The position numbers were made by a program, and so were the translations under genes. 64,000 bases of DNA from Kosmotoga arenicorallina S304 (GTDB taxonomy: Bacteria; Thermotogota; Thermotogae; Petrotogales; Kosmotogaceae), in the NCBI RefSeq assembly GCF_001636545.1, contig NZ_JFHK01000004.1:186001-250000 (forward strand), read 5' to 3'. A model generated the notes under the pieces. The model was not told the origin of the DNA. It did not search any database and saw nothing but the letters and a program-made list of their open reading frames with translations. Positions 53,901 through 60,835 of this stretch are shown piece by piece; positions within the stretch are counted from its first letter, which is position 1, and each line of letters opens with the position of its first letter.

Positions 53901-54317
53901 GATAACCACGGCGGAGTAACAGAGGGCCCCTACTGGTATTTCATAACAAATCCTTCTGCAGATAAGGGATTTGAACCTTATTTCACAAGTATGGTAGCCC
54001 AGAAAGTTTTCAAAGAAATGCTTATCTTCGCCGGTACTCTAAAGGGAGAGCTGTTAATCTTCAATGGCGGTAAGCAAATAGATCGTGAAAAGCTCTCGAA
54101 ATATTCCATTGTGGAATTATCAGCACCAAAATATTCAGATCTTTTAAAACCCGAAGAAGTAAATCACATAAAAAACGCGGTTGGAAGGTTTTTCTCGACA
54201 GATACCTGGCCTTTGATTCTTGCGAAAGATGAAAAGGGTAATTCTTACAAAATTGTTGTTACCGATACAAAAGAGTTATCACTCGGAAAGAACATTTTTA
54301 TCTTCCCAGTGCAATAA
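47910..54317 (+). CDS. Giant secreted protein with many Ig/FnIII-like repeats
   Basis: 2135 residues. Signal peptide MKQGLLLIFVVILLLNLCFA. The N-terminal ~300 residues are mostly helical and unassigned. From ~320 to ~2010 there are about 16-17 beta domains of ~95-100 residues; most carry a DPDGD or DDDGD turn followed by L.Y...L, then H/N-x-x-Y-x-W, and join through NR.P or NNPP linkers. This is the Ig/cadherin/FnIII style of extracellular stalks. The C-terminal ~120 residues (GFEPYFTSMVAQKVFKEML...) form a separate domain. No anchor or enzyme motif was seen. It probably spans the wide periplasm or extends from the surface. Confidence 0.85.
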   Translation: MKQGLLLIFVVILLLNLCFAWEPLFNAPMLLRFEDGSWKATESNLKEILQTSPFSSIKNYAISLNTEETNAFPGNSDLYRLHILDYNNIYYPLLVDKNGNIIKDQEMLLTIFAALTETRFLEDDVISYYKNINTIADSLSSKLRFFTLKDRKRLASEALEFLNRLGKQEYDIDRFLEKALENKTPYYELALYDTANVLKSELTKMSELSIEYYNRYKKYPSDSILAFNSARWLYSANSEINNIYNRFPSLSKNDLEKSLIELYREFISRKKVQSNDQLVEEPSGMLEMFKTSFEVGALAKMNKLLGRELPEVIPEKLPPFITVPVAGSVITIPPSSKVTINWHYTLPYRVQPLFYISYGKAGEGAQSISTKSNTLTLQTAPFSKYIITLRTQERALPYEISFSTLLGELPAPEVSAEIKVFKEAGKNVMISWTPPIEGRAFEYRVVIRETEFEYFTSTENISLDLEEFKRYTLEITPVKIDGFTIPQNLRKTAVTKVEVLPEYPVSSTTPEKAKRGEFKFTWETKNSQNVDHYVFLIFKDPDGKEKLVEEKTEVNEFPFNLEPHKNYYWTVDIVYKNGEKISNIDSENQRILWSLEVTNAKPSIKIFPMKGTILATRTIFPIELSVYDDDGDRLTVGYEKSLDGSFEKPVIGDKRNISGQGTLTFDVQVAEAESFFVRGFVSDGYEKVFSNPVSLSMQYQWEAEPDGITTDSTAVRLSWQLKEPSFPIEKYRILLSWEIQKEIVSEGRVDVRTETKLYESDKNSLTVELKPHTLYTWQVTSILKDGSEGPHSSPLTFRTPNSKPFAQLFLNDNPFVENAVVNIDEDVISWKIGDPDGDKVNVSYELLDENGVLFKASPVVNKIELSKIPKIYGNKNYTLRLILNDGIDPEFGSGEFTIEKRFRTNNRVPRVSISKPDDVQDPDQVLFTVLASDPDSDELTVHIKIDNIPIGDKPIDHKASETINLYELLQEKSDEIRSHLWNTEKIYIKNGTLLLKGHTEYNLEVTIFDAYGGKDTAVTILSVNNRNPQKPKILVPENDSIHELDKEMQWHSEDYDGDEMWYEIIVRDAETGETIVSTSTTSNSWAMDRVLIGNKRYLVKVIARDPYGGKSESDWISFYAPNRTPEITSFRVSPIGHETLDASISWSAMDLDNERVSTALTIKNKAGKIVYSDGNLSSTGSKIISLPGYGSYSAILKATDENKGVTEASTTFVIPNRSPEPSNPSTPVELWFEKEDGKYTLYASTTFIDPDMDYLNLRVTLFKISTQGGEIKTAYEKLSGPSTLTELIVFKGLDGHTKYRLFLEVHDQPLELEVSSKSLEIPINFETPNVAPLITLLEPIASAEGVAYKPALFKWDSFDYEGDKIHFTLEITEKETGETTLLATDEFSAKVKLKPHTTYLWDIKANDDFGGTFQSDVREFTTLNNPPMIIVDKPEFKPEKVYPIFKVHATDVDGDKVDLLVSIKDASTLETVFATTTITESIFEAISGDFTGNHGYIAEFTAIEKETPPELRKSYSKTISFITPNRSPKIDELRINGKNAVDSLVVNKKGIRLSWKATDPDGEQLSYKITLILIDGKNEIKLAEINNQRKNYYHFDKALKGHAKYKLILEALDEHGGVATKTVFFETENTPPEILSIVSPKETREPTQTVFSWSAYDDDEDLLSYVLSIWSEDGSYSRTIEIKKGVTSHRVAEGLPGHKKYQWNVTAYDNHGGIAISDPVSFETANNPPKVVPFFPENGAQGLPDTIEFHWKAFDEDHDELSYVFHLLKAGETVYTINTGESTSVQIPRLKGNTEYCWYIEASDGHTDQPVTSQRYYFRVNNHIPLIRLIIPEEPIDPDFAVINWSAFDLDGDTLLGKLRILNTDGTDAVEPIMLDTKASSTVYIEGLIGNKNYIASIFVEDWHGGAATDTRSFQTSNRAPYIPEPASPGNFAVIDTDFRNFFWSSDDPDGDVLSHDIFLECLTGDDVLEIFDTTANKFKISFLRPYSIYRWKITVRDNHGGVTEGPYWYFITNPSADKGFEPYFTSMVAQKVFKEMLIFAGTLKGELLIFNGGKQIDREKLSKYSIVELSAPKYSDLLKPEEVNHIKNAVGRFFSTDTWPLILAKDEKGNSYKIVVTDTKELSLGKNIFIFPVQ

Positions 54318-54338
54318 AAATGAAATTTCTATGGTAAA

Positions 54339-54367
54339 ACCACACCAGGAGAACTGGTGTGGTTTTT
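54339..54367 (+). terminator. Terminator after the giant gene
   Basis: ACCACACCAG (54339-54348), loop GAGAA, CTGGTGTGGT (54354-54363), then TTTT. Confidence 0.88.
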
Positions 54368-54404
54368 ATGAGAAAATCGGCGATTATTTTAAGGAGGTGC
54401 TATT

Positions 54405-55301
54405 TTGTTCAAGAATTTCAAAGAACTCATCGACAGGATTCGCGATCTGGGAAAAGTAAAAAGGGTCGTACTTGTCGGCTCGGAAGATATTGAAGGCATA
54501 AAAGCCCTAAAAAAGGCTAAATCCGAAGGAATTGCCGATGCGATTCTTGTTGGAGACAGGGAAAAAACCATGGAAATTCAGAAACAACTGGGAACCGAAT
54601 TCCCCGTTATAGATGCTGGAAACCCTGCTGAAGCCTCCGAAAAAGGAGTCAAGCTTATTTCCAGTGGCGAAGCAGATATTTTGATGAAAGGTTTAGTAAA
54701 AACGGCTGTTCTTTTAAAAGCTGTGCTTAATAAAGAGTGGGGGTTAAGAAACGGGAAATTGCTGAGTCATATTGCGGCAATGGATATCCCTACAATGGAT
54801 AAACTGGTTTTTGTATCCGATGGCGGGATGGTTATAAAACCTGATCTTCAGCAAAAAGCTGCAATAATAGAAAATGCGGTGAACTTCATGCATCAACTTG
54901 GTTATGAAAAACCCCGGGTTGCCCTCATTACAGCAGTGGAGGTAGTGAACCCTGATATGCCTGAAACAATTGATGCAGCGGTATTAGCTAAAATGGCAGA
55001 GAGAAAGCAACTGCCTTCATGTTATCTTGATGGTCCTTTGGGTATAGATAACGCTTTGAATGAATACGCCGCAAAGGTAAAAAAAGTTTCAGGTGAAGTT
55101 GCCGGGAAAGCTGATCTTCTTATTGTCCCTGATATTCACTCAGGAAATTTCCTTGGAAAATCTGCTGTGTATCTCGCTGGTGGAACTATCGCTGGCTTGA
55201 TTTTAGGTGCGAGTGCCCCCATAGTCATTGTATCCAGAGCCGACACCGAGAATTCAAAACTCGCTTCAATTGCCCTTTCAGTACTTGGAAGTACTAATTA
55301 A
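54405..55301 (+). CDS. Phosphate butyryltransferase/acetyltransferase family enzyme (Ptb-like)
   Basis: 298 residues, the length of Ptb. AILVGDREKTMEI, LMKGLVKTAVLLKAVLNKEWGLR, LSHIAAMDIP and DIHSGNFLGKSAVYLAGG are typical ('LMKG...T...L+A+L....GLR..G.+LSH'). It transfers acyl groups between coenzyme A and phosphate. No butyrate kinase gene is next to it, which in Ptb operons is usual. TTG start six bases after AAGGAGGT. The 14-base-spaced downstream gene encodes a sulfur carrier. Confidence 0.9.
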   Translation: MFKNFKELIDRIRDLGKVKRVVLVGSEDIEGIKALKKAKSEGIADAILVGDREKTMEIQKQLGTEFPVIDAGNPAEASEKGVKLISSGEADILMKGLVKTAVLLKAVLNKEWGLRNGKLLSHIAAMDIPTMDKLVFVSDGGMVIKPDLQQKAAIIENAVNFMHQLGYEKPRVALITAVEVVNPDMPETIDAAVLAKMAERKQLPSCYLDGPLGIDNALNEYAAKVKKVSGEVAGKADLLIVPDIHSGNFLGKSAVYLAGGTIAGLILGASAPIVIVSRADTENSKLASIALSVLGSTN

Positions 55302-55324
55302 AAAATTGATTTGAGGTGGTCATT

Positions 55325-55513
55325 TTGAAAGTTTTTCTTGATGATAAAGAGTTCAGTTTTAACAAACCAATCAGCGTAAAAAGATTGCTGGAGAGTTTGA
55401 ATCTGAATCCCGAATCGCATATAGTTCTTGTAAACGGTGCAATAAAAACACCGGATTCAAAAATTTCTGAAGATGCCAATGTCAGGATTGTGAGAGCAGT
55501 CTCTGGAGGCTGA
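55325..55513 (+). CDS. Small ubiquitin-like sulfur carrier protein (ThiS/MoaD-like)
   Basis: 62 residues from TTG 55325, five bases after GAGGTGG. It is beta-grasp-like (MKVFLDDKEFSFNKPISVKRLLESLNL..HIVLVNGAIKTPDSKISEDANVRIVRAVSGG) and ends in SGG, the double glycine that an E1 enzyme adenylates and thiocarboxylates. The partner E1, ThiG or MoeB is not in the window. ThiI, a tRNA thiolase, is 4 kb away. It could serve thiamine, tungsten/molybdopterin or tRNA thiolation (TtuB type). Its last 32 bases overlap the convergent PHP gene. Confidence 0.8.
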   Translation: MKVFLDDKEFSFNKPISVKRLLESLNLNPESHIVLVNGAIKTPDSKISEDANVRIVRAVSGG

Positions 55514-56330
55514 GCTCTTCGAGAAAATCCTTTAAGAATTCTTCCTGGATTTCCGTACCGGGTTCGATATCCGGCTTATTGTCACCGTGATAATCGCTTC
55601 CACCTGTTACCAGCAGGTGAAATTTTTTTGCGATTGCCAGCAATTTCTCCTGCTCTTCATCGCTGTATGCTTTATAAAAGACCTCGATGCCTTGAAGGCC
55701 CGCATCAACGAGTTCTCCCACCTTTCTTTCAAGCGATCCATACTCAAGGTTCAAAGAAAGGGGATGGGCAAGAACTGCAATGCCTCCAGCCTTTTTGATA
55801 TGAAATATCACTTCTTCTGGTTCATGCTTGTTTTTACTCACATAGGCTATTTTTCCTTTTCCTATATACATTTCAAAGGCATCTTGAATGCTCTTAACGT
55901 AACCTTTTCTCAAAAGAGCTCTTGATATATGAGGCCGCCCTATCACTGTGCCGCCAGATTCGTTAATGACTTCTTCCATGTTTATATCCAACCCAAGCTC
56001 GTTAAGCTTTCTAATGATGAGCACATTGCGTTTATTTCTGTGTTCAACAAGCTTATTGAGAAATTCATTCAAATCTTCCATATCGCAATCAATATTGTAA
56101 CCGAGTATATCCATTGTTCCACCTGAAAACTTACAGCTGATTTCAACACCCGGGATATAGTTAAGCCCATTCTTCATGGCAAGATTTATGGCTTCCTTCT
56201 GTGCTTTCAGGTTGTCATGGTCTGTGATCGAAAAGAGCCTTATGTTTTTCCCTTTCATGATATTAAGAATTTCATCAACGCTTTTAGTGCCATCAGAATA
56301 TGTGGAATGTACATGCAAATCGATTAACAT
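55482..56330 (-). CDS. PHP-domain phosphoesterase (RNase AM / YciV family)
   Basis: 282 residues. Metal-binding motifs LIDLHVHSTYSDGTKSVDEI, SITDHDNLKAQKEA, YIPGVEISC, VIGRPHISRALL, AVLAHPLSL and GGSDYHGDNKP correspond to the PHP family members known as RNase AM or 3',5'-nucleoside bisphosphate phosphatase. It would act in the cytoplasm on nucleotide or RNA 5' ends. ATG with AAGGTG upstream. It is divergent from the kinase gene. Confidence 0.9.
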   Translation of the reverse strand: MLIDLHVHSTYSDGTKSVDEILNIMKGKNIRLFSITDHDNLKAQKEAINLAMKNGLNYIPGVEISCKFSGGTMDILGYNIDCDMEDLNEFLNKLVEHRNKRNVLIIRKLNELGLDINMEEVINESGGTVIGRPHISRALLRKGYVKSIQDAFEMYIGKGKIAYVSKNKHEPEEVIFHIKKAGGIAVLAHPLSLNLEYGSLERKVGELVDAGLQGIEVFYKAYSDEEQEKLLAIAKKFHLLVTGGSDYHGDNKPDIEPGTEIQEEFLKDFLEELSLQRLLSQS

Positions 56331-56363
56331 GCCAATTACACCTTCTATCTGGTAAAATCTATA

Positions 56364-57233
56364 ATGGATGATACCATTTATAACGGAGGGATTTCAATCA
56401 GGCTACCATTAAAAACCGGAACCATATTGAAGAAACAATATGAAATTGTTACAAGCCTCGGCTTTGGAGGTTTCGGTATAACTTATCTTGCGCTCGATAA
56501 AGCAAACGACAATCGCGAAGTTGCTATAAAGGAACTCTTCCCAAAAAACTCAGTCCGGGAGGGGAATTGCGTCGTATTCTCAGAAGATGCCGAAAAGAGC
56601 TTTAGCCGTATATCAGAATTCATTGATGAAGCAAAGATGATGACCTCGGTAAAAAATGAAAGAATCGTAGAGGTCCTTGATTATTTCACTGAAAACGGAA
56701 CTGCTTATTATGTTATGGAATTCATCGACGGAAAGACATTAAGGGATTTTATTAAAAAGCACGGGCCTCTGGATTCAAAACAGGCTATTCATCTGATTAA
56801 AGAAATTGCCCTCGGGCTGAAAGCGATTCATGATAGGGGCATTTTGCACGGGGATTTGAAACCTTCAAATGTAATGATGAACAACAAAGGGATAAAAATC
56901 ATGGATTTTGGAGCAGCAAGCCTTAAAAATACCATTTACGCTACAAAACACGGAAAGGTTATCTCATGGGGCTATTCAGCTCCTGAGCGCTTTACAAATA
57001 GCACCATTATTACTCCACAATCGGATATCTATTCTCTGGGATGCATCCTCTTTTTCATGGTTAGCGGGGAAGATCCAATTCCAGCACTGGAAAGAAGAAA
57101 AGGAACACGATTGTCGATCCCGCCAGTGAAGTTTAAGTTAAGAAGGATAATAAAAAAAGCAATGGCGTTGGAGCCTTTCCAGCGCTACCCAACTGTTGAT
57201 AACTTCTTGAAAGCATTAGACTCATTTATTTAG
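56364..57233 (+). CDS. Serine/threonine protein kinase (start uncertain)
   Basis: 289 residues if begun at ATG 56364. Gly loop LGFGGFGITYLA (about 32-43), Lys56 in VAIKELF, catalytic LHGDLKPSNV (Asp164; the Arg of HRD is Gly), DFG 181-183, APE 206-208, and DIYSLGCILFFMVSGEDP. No membrane helix or sensor domain follows. The ATG is within a TATAAT (56360-56365) and has no ribosome site, while GGAGGG (56385-56390) sits inside the frame; a start at ATC 56397 or ATT 56391 would fit it, giving an ~278-residue protein that still has the complete kinase domain. Non-RD kinases of this kind usually lack activation-loop control. Confidence 0.85.
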   Translation: MDDTIYNGGISIRLPLKTGTILKKQYEIVTSLGFGGFGITYLALDKANDNREVAIKELFPKNSVREGNCVVFSEDAEKSFSRISEFIDEAKMMTSVKNERIVEVLDYFTENGTAYYVMEFIDGKTLRDFIKKHGPLDSKQAIHLIKEIALGLKAIHDRGILHGDLKPSNVMMNNKGIKIMDFGAASLKNTIYATKHGKVISWGYSAPERFTNSTIITPQSDIYSLGCILFFMVSGEDPIPALERRKGTRLSIPPVKFKLRRIIKKAMALEPFQRYPTVDNFLKALDSFI

Positions 57234-58078
57234 CGTTCCTGTACTAATTTGCGCAATCTGTCCAGAATCTGCTTGATTTCATCCTGTTTTATTCTCTCAA
57301 GCGCTTTTGAATAAAATTTTTCTGCTGTTTTCTTCGCCCTTTCCATTTCCATGTATCTTAAAATATTGGGTCGATTCTGTATTTCATCTTTACCAGGTGT
57401 TTTGCCAAGTATTTCGGATTTTCCATATTTGTCCTTTATGTCATCAAATATCTGGAATGCCATGCCAAAATCTATTCCCGCTTTCTCCATTTCAACAGCT
57501 TCCGTCTGCTTTCCGGCGCAAATAAAGGGCGATGAAAAACAAAAGCCAAAGAATGCTGCAGTTTTTAAATAGTGAATCCTCTCAACTTCTTCAACGCTCT
57601 TTACTCTGGTATTGATATCTAAGAATTCGCCTTCAATCACTTTCAAGCTCGTGTCATGCCAGAGCCTTAACAGGTTCAATTTAATTTCGGCAGATAGAGG
57701 AAGGGTCAGGATTATCTTCCCGGGATATAGCATCAAATAATCCGCAACCAGCATTGCAGGGCCATCTCCGCACAATCTGTGCAATGAGGGCTTCCCTCTT
57801 CTAAAATTATCGTTATCAAGCGATGGCAAATCATCTTGAATGAGGCTCCCGCTGTGGAACAACTCCACTGCAAGCCCTAATTCCAAATATACCTCTTCTG
57901 GAATTTCAAGAATGTTCGAAAACAAGTAAATAATGTAGGGTCGCAACCTTTTCCCACCGCTGCGTGGTGTATAACCAACCAGATCACCCAGTGCTTGCTT
58001 TAAGGTAATGGACCTTAGTCTTCTTTCAAGATATTCATCGAAGGTAATTCTAAATTCCTCCAGTAAAAGTGGGGGCAT
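57230..58078 (-). CDS. Polyprenyl (farnesyl/geranylgeranyl) diphosphate synthase
   Basis: 282 residues. GGKRLRPYIIYL, first Asp-rich motif DDLPSLDND (DDxxxxD form), RRGKPSLHRLCGDGPAMLVADYL and second motif FQIFDDIKDKYG are the marks of IspA-type trans-prenyltransferases. Two residues in the DDxxxxD insertion suggest a short-chain (C15-C20) product. Its start overlaps the previous stop by one base (TAATG). Convergent with the kinase gene; the stops overlap by four bases. Confidence 0.92.
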   Translation of the reverse strand: MPPLLLEEFRITFDEYLERRLRSITLKQALGDLVGYTPRSGGKRLRPYIIYLFSNILEIPEEVYLELGLAVELFHSGSLIQDDLPSLDNDNFRRGKPSLHRLCGDGPAMLVADYLMLYPGKIILTLPLSAEIKLNLLRLWHDTSLKVIEGEFLDINTRVKSVEEVERIHYLKTAAFFGFCFSSPFICAGKQTEAVEMEKAGIDFGMAFQIFDDIKDKYGKSEILGKTPGKDEIQNRPNILRYMEMERAKKTAEKFYSKALERIKQDEIKQILDRLRKLVQER

Positions 58079-58617
58079 TATTCGTCTTCTGTTCCTTTCT
58101 TTTTTTCCAGATATTTTTTTATATCTTCAATGTTTATACTGTTTAGAAACCTTTTAAACTCTTCTTCTGACTGTTCTTTCTCTTCCGGTCCCGTTTCAGA
58201 ATAGTCCGTGGGGATTTTACTAAGATCGATGGCGCTGCTTTCAAACACCTCTTCTTCAACAAACACCGGAAAACCGTATTTAACAGCCAGAACAAGGCAA
58301 TCTGATGGCCTTGCATCTATTTCTTTTTCTTCACCGCTCGCATCTGATATATAAAGGGTGGCGTAGTATATGTTGTCTTTAACGGAATGGATTACCGCTT
58401 TTTGAAAAACAGCTTTTGCAGCTTTTATTGTATTGATGAAAAGATCATATGTAAGCGGTCGAGGATATTCTTTGCCACTTACCGCCAGAGCCAGTGATTC
58501 AGCTTCAAAAGGGCCTATCCATATCCCGAGGCCTCTGTTCAAATTGTCCACTTCCAGTATCACAACTGGAGAATTCGCTTGATCAAGGGCAAGTCCCCTC
58601 AATTTCACTTTAAGCAT
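58078..58617 (-). CDS. Bifunctional nuclease family protein (DUF151/BFN)
   Basis: 179 residues from ATG 58615-58617 after AGGGGTGAT; 16 upstream codons are not conserved-looking. NSPVVILEVDNLNRGLGIWIGPFEAESLALAVSGKEYPRPLTYDL and EIDARPSDCLVLAVKYGFPVFVEEEVFE are the DUF151 signatures. The C-terminus is an acidic coiled tail (EEKEQSEEEFKRFLNS). Plant and Thermotoga homologues cleave RNA/DNA; a physiological role is not firm. Confidence 0.88.
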   Translation of the reverse strand: MLKVKLRGLALDQANSPVVILEVDNLNRGLGIWIGPFEAESLALAVSGKEYPRPLTYDLFINTIKAAKAVFQKAVIHSVKDNIYYATLYISDASGEEKEIDARPSDCLVLAVKYGFPVFVEEEVFESSAIDLSKIPTDYSETGPEEKEQSEEEFKRFLNSINIEDIKKYLEKKKGTEDE

Positions 58618-58627
58618 GATATCACCC

Positions 58628-59395
58628 CTAAACCGTTTCCCGGAGTTCCGTAAGAGCTTTTGCAATCAACGTATGAAGATACTTTTCGAGGTCCTCTTCA
58701 GATTCAAATTCATCGGGATCTACCGGGTCCATAACTTTCAATTTCACCTTTGCCGGTTTCACCAAAAGTTTCCCTTTTACCATTATATCCTTTGTGCCGT
58801 CCAATGCGACAGGTATGATAGGTACTTTCATTCTATATGGTATAGCAAGGCTACCCTTTTTGAAACTCTTCAATTTTCCATCAGTACTTCGAGTTCCCTC
58901 GGGAAATAACATTATCGTCCCACCATTTTTTAGAACTCTAATAATATTACGAATTACCCCGGCAGTTTGCAATTTGTTTCCACGTTCGATAAAGACCCCG
59001 TCTAACCTCTTTACAAACTGCGCTACTGCAGGGATTTTTGCAATTTCAGCCTTGGCAATAAAGGATATTCCGCCACTAACATAACCAGCTATAAGGGGAA
59101 TATCAAAAGTGCTCTGGTGATTTGAAATAATAACCATTGGCCCTTTTTGCGGAACTTTATCTCTGCCATATGCTTTAACCCGTGCACCAATTACCCTGAA
59201 AGCATTCCTCCCAAACCTCGCAACTTCTCTTTCAACAAATTTCCTCCCTTTTTCTTTGCTTGCTATCTTTTCGATAATCCAGCCAGCTAACAAAACGAAG
59301 GAACCGTAAATAATCACATAGCAAACAAAAGCTATAAAAAGCCATAATGTTAACAATATGTAGGGAATTTCAGTTATCCATTTCAAGGCTCTCAA
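58628..59395 (-). CDS. plsC: 1-acyl-sn-glycerol-3-phosphate acyltransferase
   Basis: 255 residues. One N-terminal membrane segment (ILLTLWLFIAFVCYVIIYG), catalytic NHQSTFDIP, FIERG, and FPEGTRSTDGKLKSFKKG. It makes phosphatidic acid. The frame starts at TTG, 26 bases inside the end of thiI; a TTG three codons later, nine bases after AAAGG, may be the real start. Confidence 0.92.
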   Translation of the reverse strand: MRALKWITEIPYILLTLWLFIAFVCYVIIYGSFVLLAGWIIEKIASKEKGRKFVEREVARFGRNAFRVIGARVKAYGRDKVPQKGPMVIISNHQSTFDIPLIAGYVSGGISFIAKAEIAKIPAVAQFVKRLDGVFIERGNKLQTAGVIRNIIRVLKNGGTIMLFPEGTRSTDGKLKSFKKGSLAIPYRMKVPIIPVALDGTKDIMVKGKLLVKPAKVKLKVMDPVDPDEFESEEDLEKYLHTLIAKALTELRETV

Positions 59396-60572
59396 CCTTT
59401 ATCACCTGCCCGAGCTTTATTCTGTAAAGCTTTGTTTCGTCAATGGCTTCAGAAATCAATTGAGAAAAATCAATATCTTTTTCTGCTCGCAAAATATCCA
59501 CCACTCTTGCCTTGGTCGCAGGCTCTTTTGGTACAAAAACTGTACAACAATCTTCATAAGGTCTTGTGGAGATTTCAAAGCTTCCTATCTTTTTCGCCAT
59601 TTCAACGGTATCTATTTTATCAAATCCTACCAAAGGCCTTAAAACCAGTTTATCGGTAGCGCTTGATATCGCTATCATGTTCTCAAGTGTCTGGCTTGCT
59701 ACTTGACCGACATTCTCACCGGTAACTATCGCTTTATAGCCCTCTCTTTCAGCGATTTCAGTAGCAATTTTCATCATAGCCCTTCTCTGAATTATTAAAC
59801 TGTATCGTTCCTGTACAGAACGATGTATTGAAAGTTGGGTCTTCGTAAAAGCTACATTATAAAGCAAAAGCTCTCTGCCTCCATTATACATTGACAATAA
59901 TCGAGCAAGGTCAATGACCTTTTCAAGTGCTTTCTCGCCTGTATAAGGAGGGCTCGCAAAGTGAATTGCGTGAAGGTCTATTCCTCTTTTCAGCATATAC
60001 CAACCCGCAACGGGGCTATCTATCCCCCCGGATAATAGAAGCAATCCCTTTCCGCTGACACCAACCGGCATTCCCCCGGATCCTTGAAATTTGTTGCTGA
60101 ATAGCAATGTGCCGCGATTTCTTATCTCAACGCCAATTGTGAATTCCGGATTATGGACGTCCACATGAAGTTCAGGAAAGCGTTCTAAAACCTTTTCACC
60201 AAGAAAAGCGCTCAATTGCATGCTTCGTAAAGGAAATTTTTTATAGGCTCGCTTTGTTTCAACCTTGAAGCTTCTTTTACCTTTATTCACCTCAGTTTCT
60301 GCAAGTTCAAGACAGGTTGATAGAATATCATCAAGCTCAAAACCTACCAATGTTCCAATGCTATAATTTTGCACACCAAAGGTTTTGTCGAGAACTCTTT
60401 TTACATCTTCAAGCACATAGTTGCCCGTTTCTATATAAACCCTGCTTCCTGTTGTTCGCGTTCTAACTCCTGGAAGCTGATTACGTATATTCCGTTCAAG
60501 AGCTAGTTCAAAATATTTTCTGTTTCTTCCCTTTAAGCCTATTTCGCCATACCTGATAATAGCTAATTTCAT
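59370..60572 (-). CDS. thiI: tRNA 4-thiouridine synthetase ThiI
   Basis: 400 residues from ATG 60570-60572, preceded by AAAGGAGGAATTTCT; the longer frame adds 8 unsupported residues. NFLD/THUMP N-terminus MKLAIIRYGEIGLKGRNRKYFE, PP-loop LLSGGIDSPVAGWYMLKRG, and C-terminal GSFEISTRPYEDCCTVFVP. The rhodanese domain of the E. coli enzyme is absent, so sulfur is probably delivered by a cysteine desulfurase directly. Confidence 0.95.
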   Translation of the reverse strand: MKLAIIRYGEIGLKGRNRKYFELALERNIRNQLPGVRTRTTGSRVYIETGNYVLEDVKRVLDKTFGVQNYSIGTLVGFELDDILSTCLELAETEVNKGKRSFKVETKRAYKKFPLRSMQLSAFLGEKVLERFPELHVDVHNPEFTIGVEIRNRGTLLFSNKFQGSGGMPVGVSGKGLLLLSGGIDSPVAGWYMLKRGIDLHAIHFASPPYTGEKALEKVIDLARLLSMYNGGRELLLYNVAFTKTQLSIHRSVQERYSLIIQRRAMMKIATEIAEREGYKAIVTGENVGQVASQTLENMIAISSATDKLVLRPLVGFDKIDTVEMAKKIGSFEISTRPYEDCCTVFVPKEPATKARVVDILRAEKDIDFSQLISEAIDETKLYRIKLGQVIKVESLEMDN

Positions 60573-60604
60573 AGAAATTCCTCCTTTGTGTGACACTTAT
60601 ATAG

Positions 60605-60760
60605 AATCGAGAGCTGAGAATCCGAGATCCGAGACTAAGTGACCGAGAAGACGAGAAATAGTAATCGAAATTCCGAGAAGTAGTAATGAGAACTGATAAT
60701 TAAAGAATCAAGAATTTCAAGTTTTTTTCTCGTCCTCTCGGATTCTCGGTTTTCGAACAC
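60605..60760. repeat. Degenerate GAGAA/CCGAGA intergenic repeat, locus B, with inverted arms
   Basis: GAGAATCCGAGA (60616-60627) is the exact inverse complement of 60736-60747. A second left segment CGAGAAGACGAGAAA (60644-60658) pairs with 60726-60740 at 14 of 15 positions. The right arm overlaps both, so the transcript could adopt alternative hairpins of about 100-130 nt. Similar text is at locus A (17.6 kb). Nothing else was seen in 60573-60604. Confidence 0.65.
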
Positions 60761-60793
60761 TATTTTCGTGGGAGTTTTGCCCCACTCATCCAA

Positions 60794-60802
60794 TGATATA
60801 AT
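60794..60802 (+). promoter_or_regulatory. Extended -10 promoter for the TPR protein gene
   Basis: TGATATAAT is a perfect extended -10 element (TGnTATAAT), 34 bases before the ATG; the -35 region is poor, as is usual for this type. Confidence 0.5.
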
Positions 60803-60835
60803 ATCTGTGACTTAACTTGTAAAGGAGGGGTTAGA

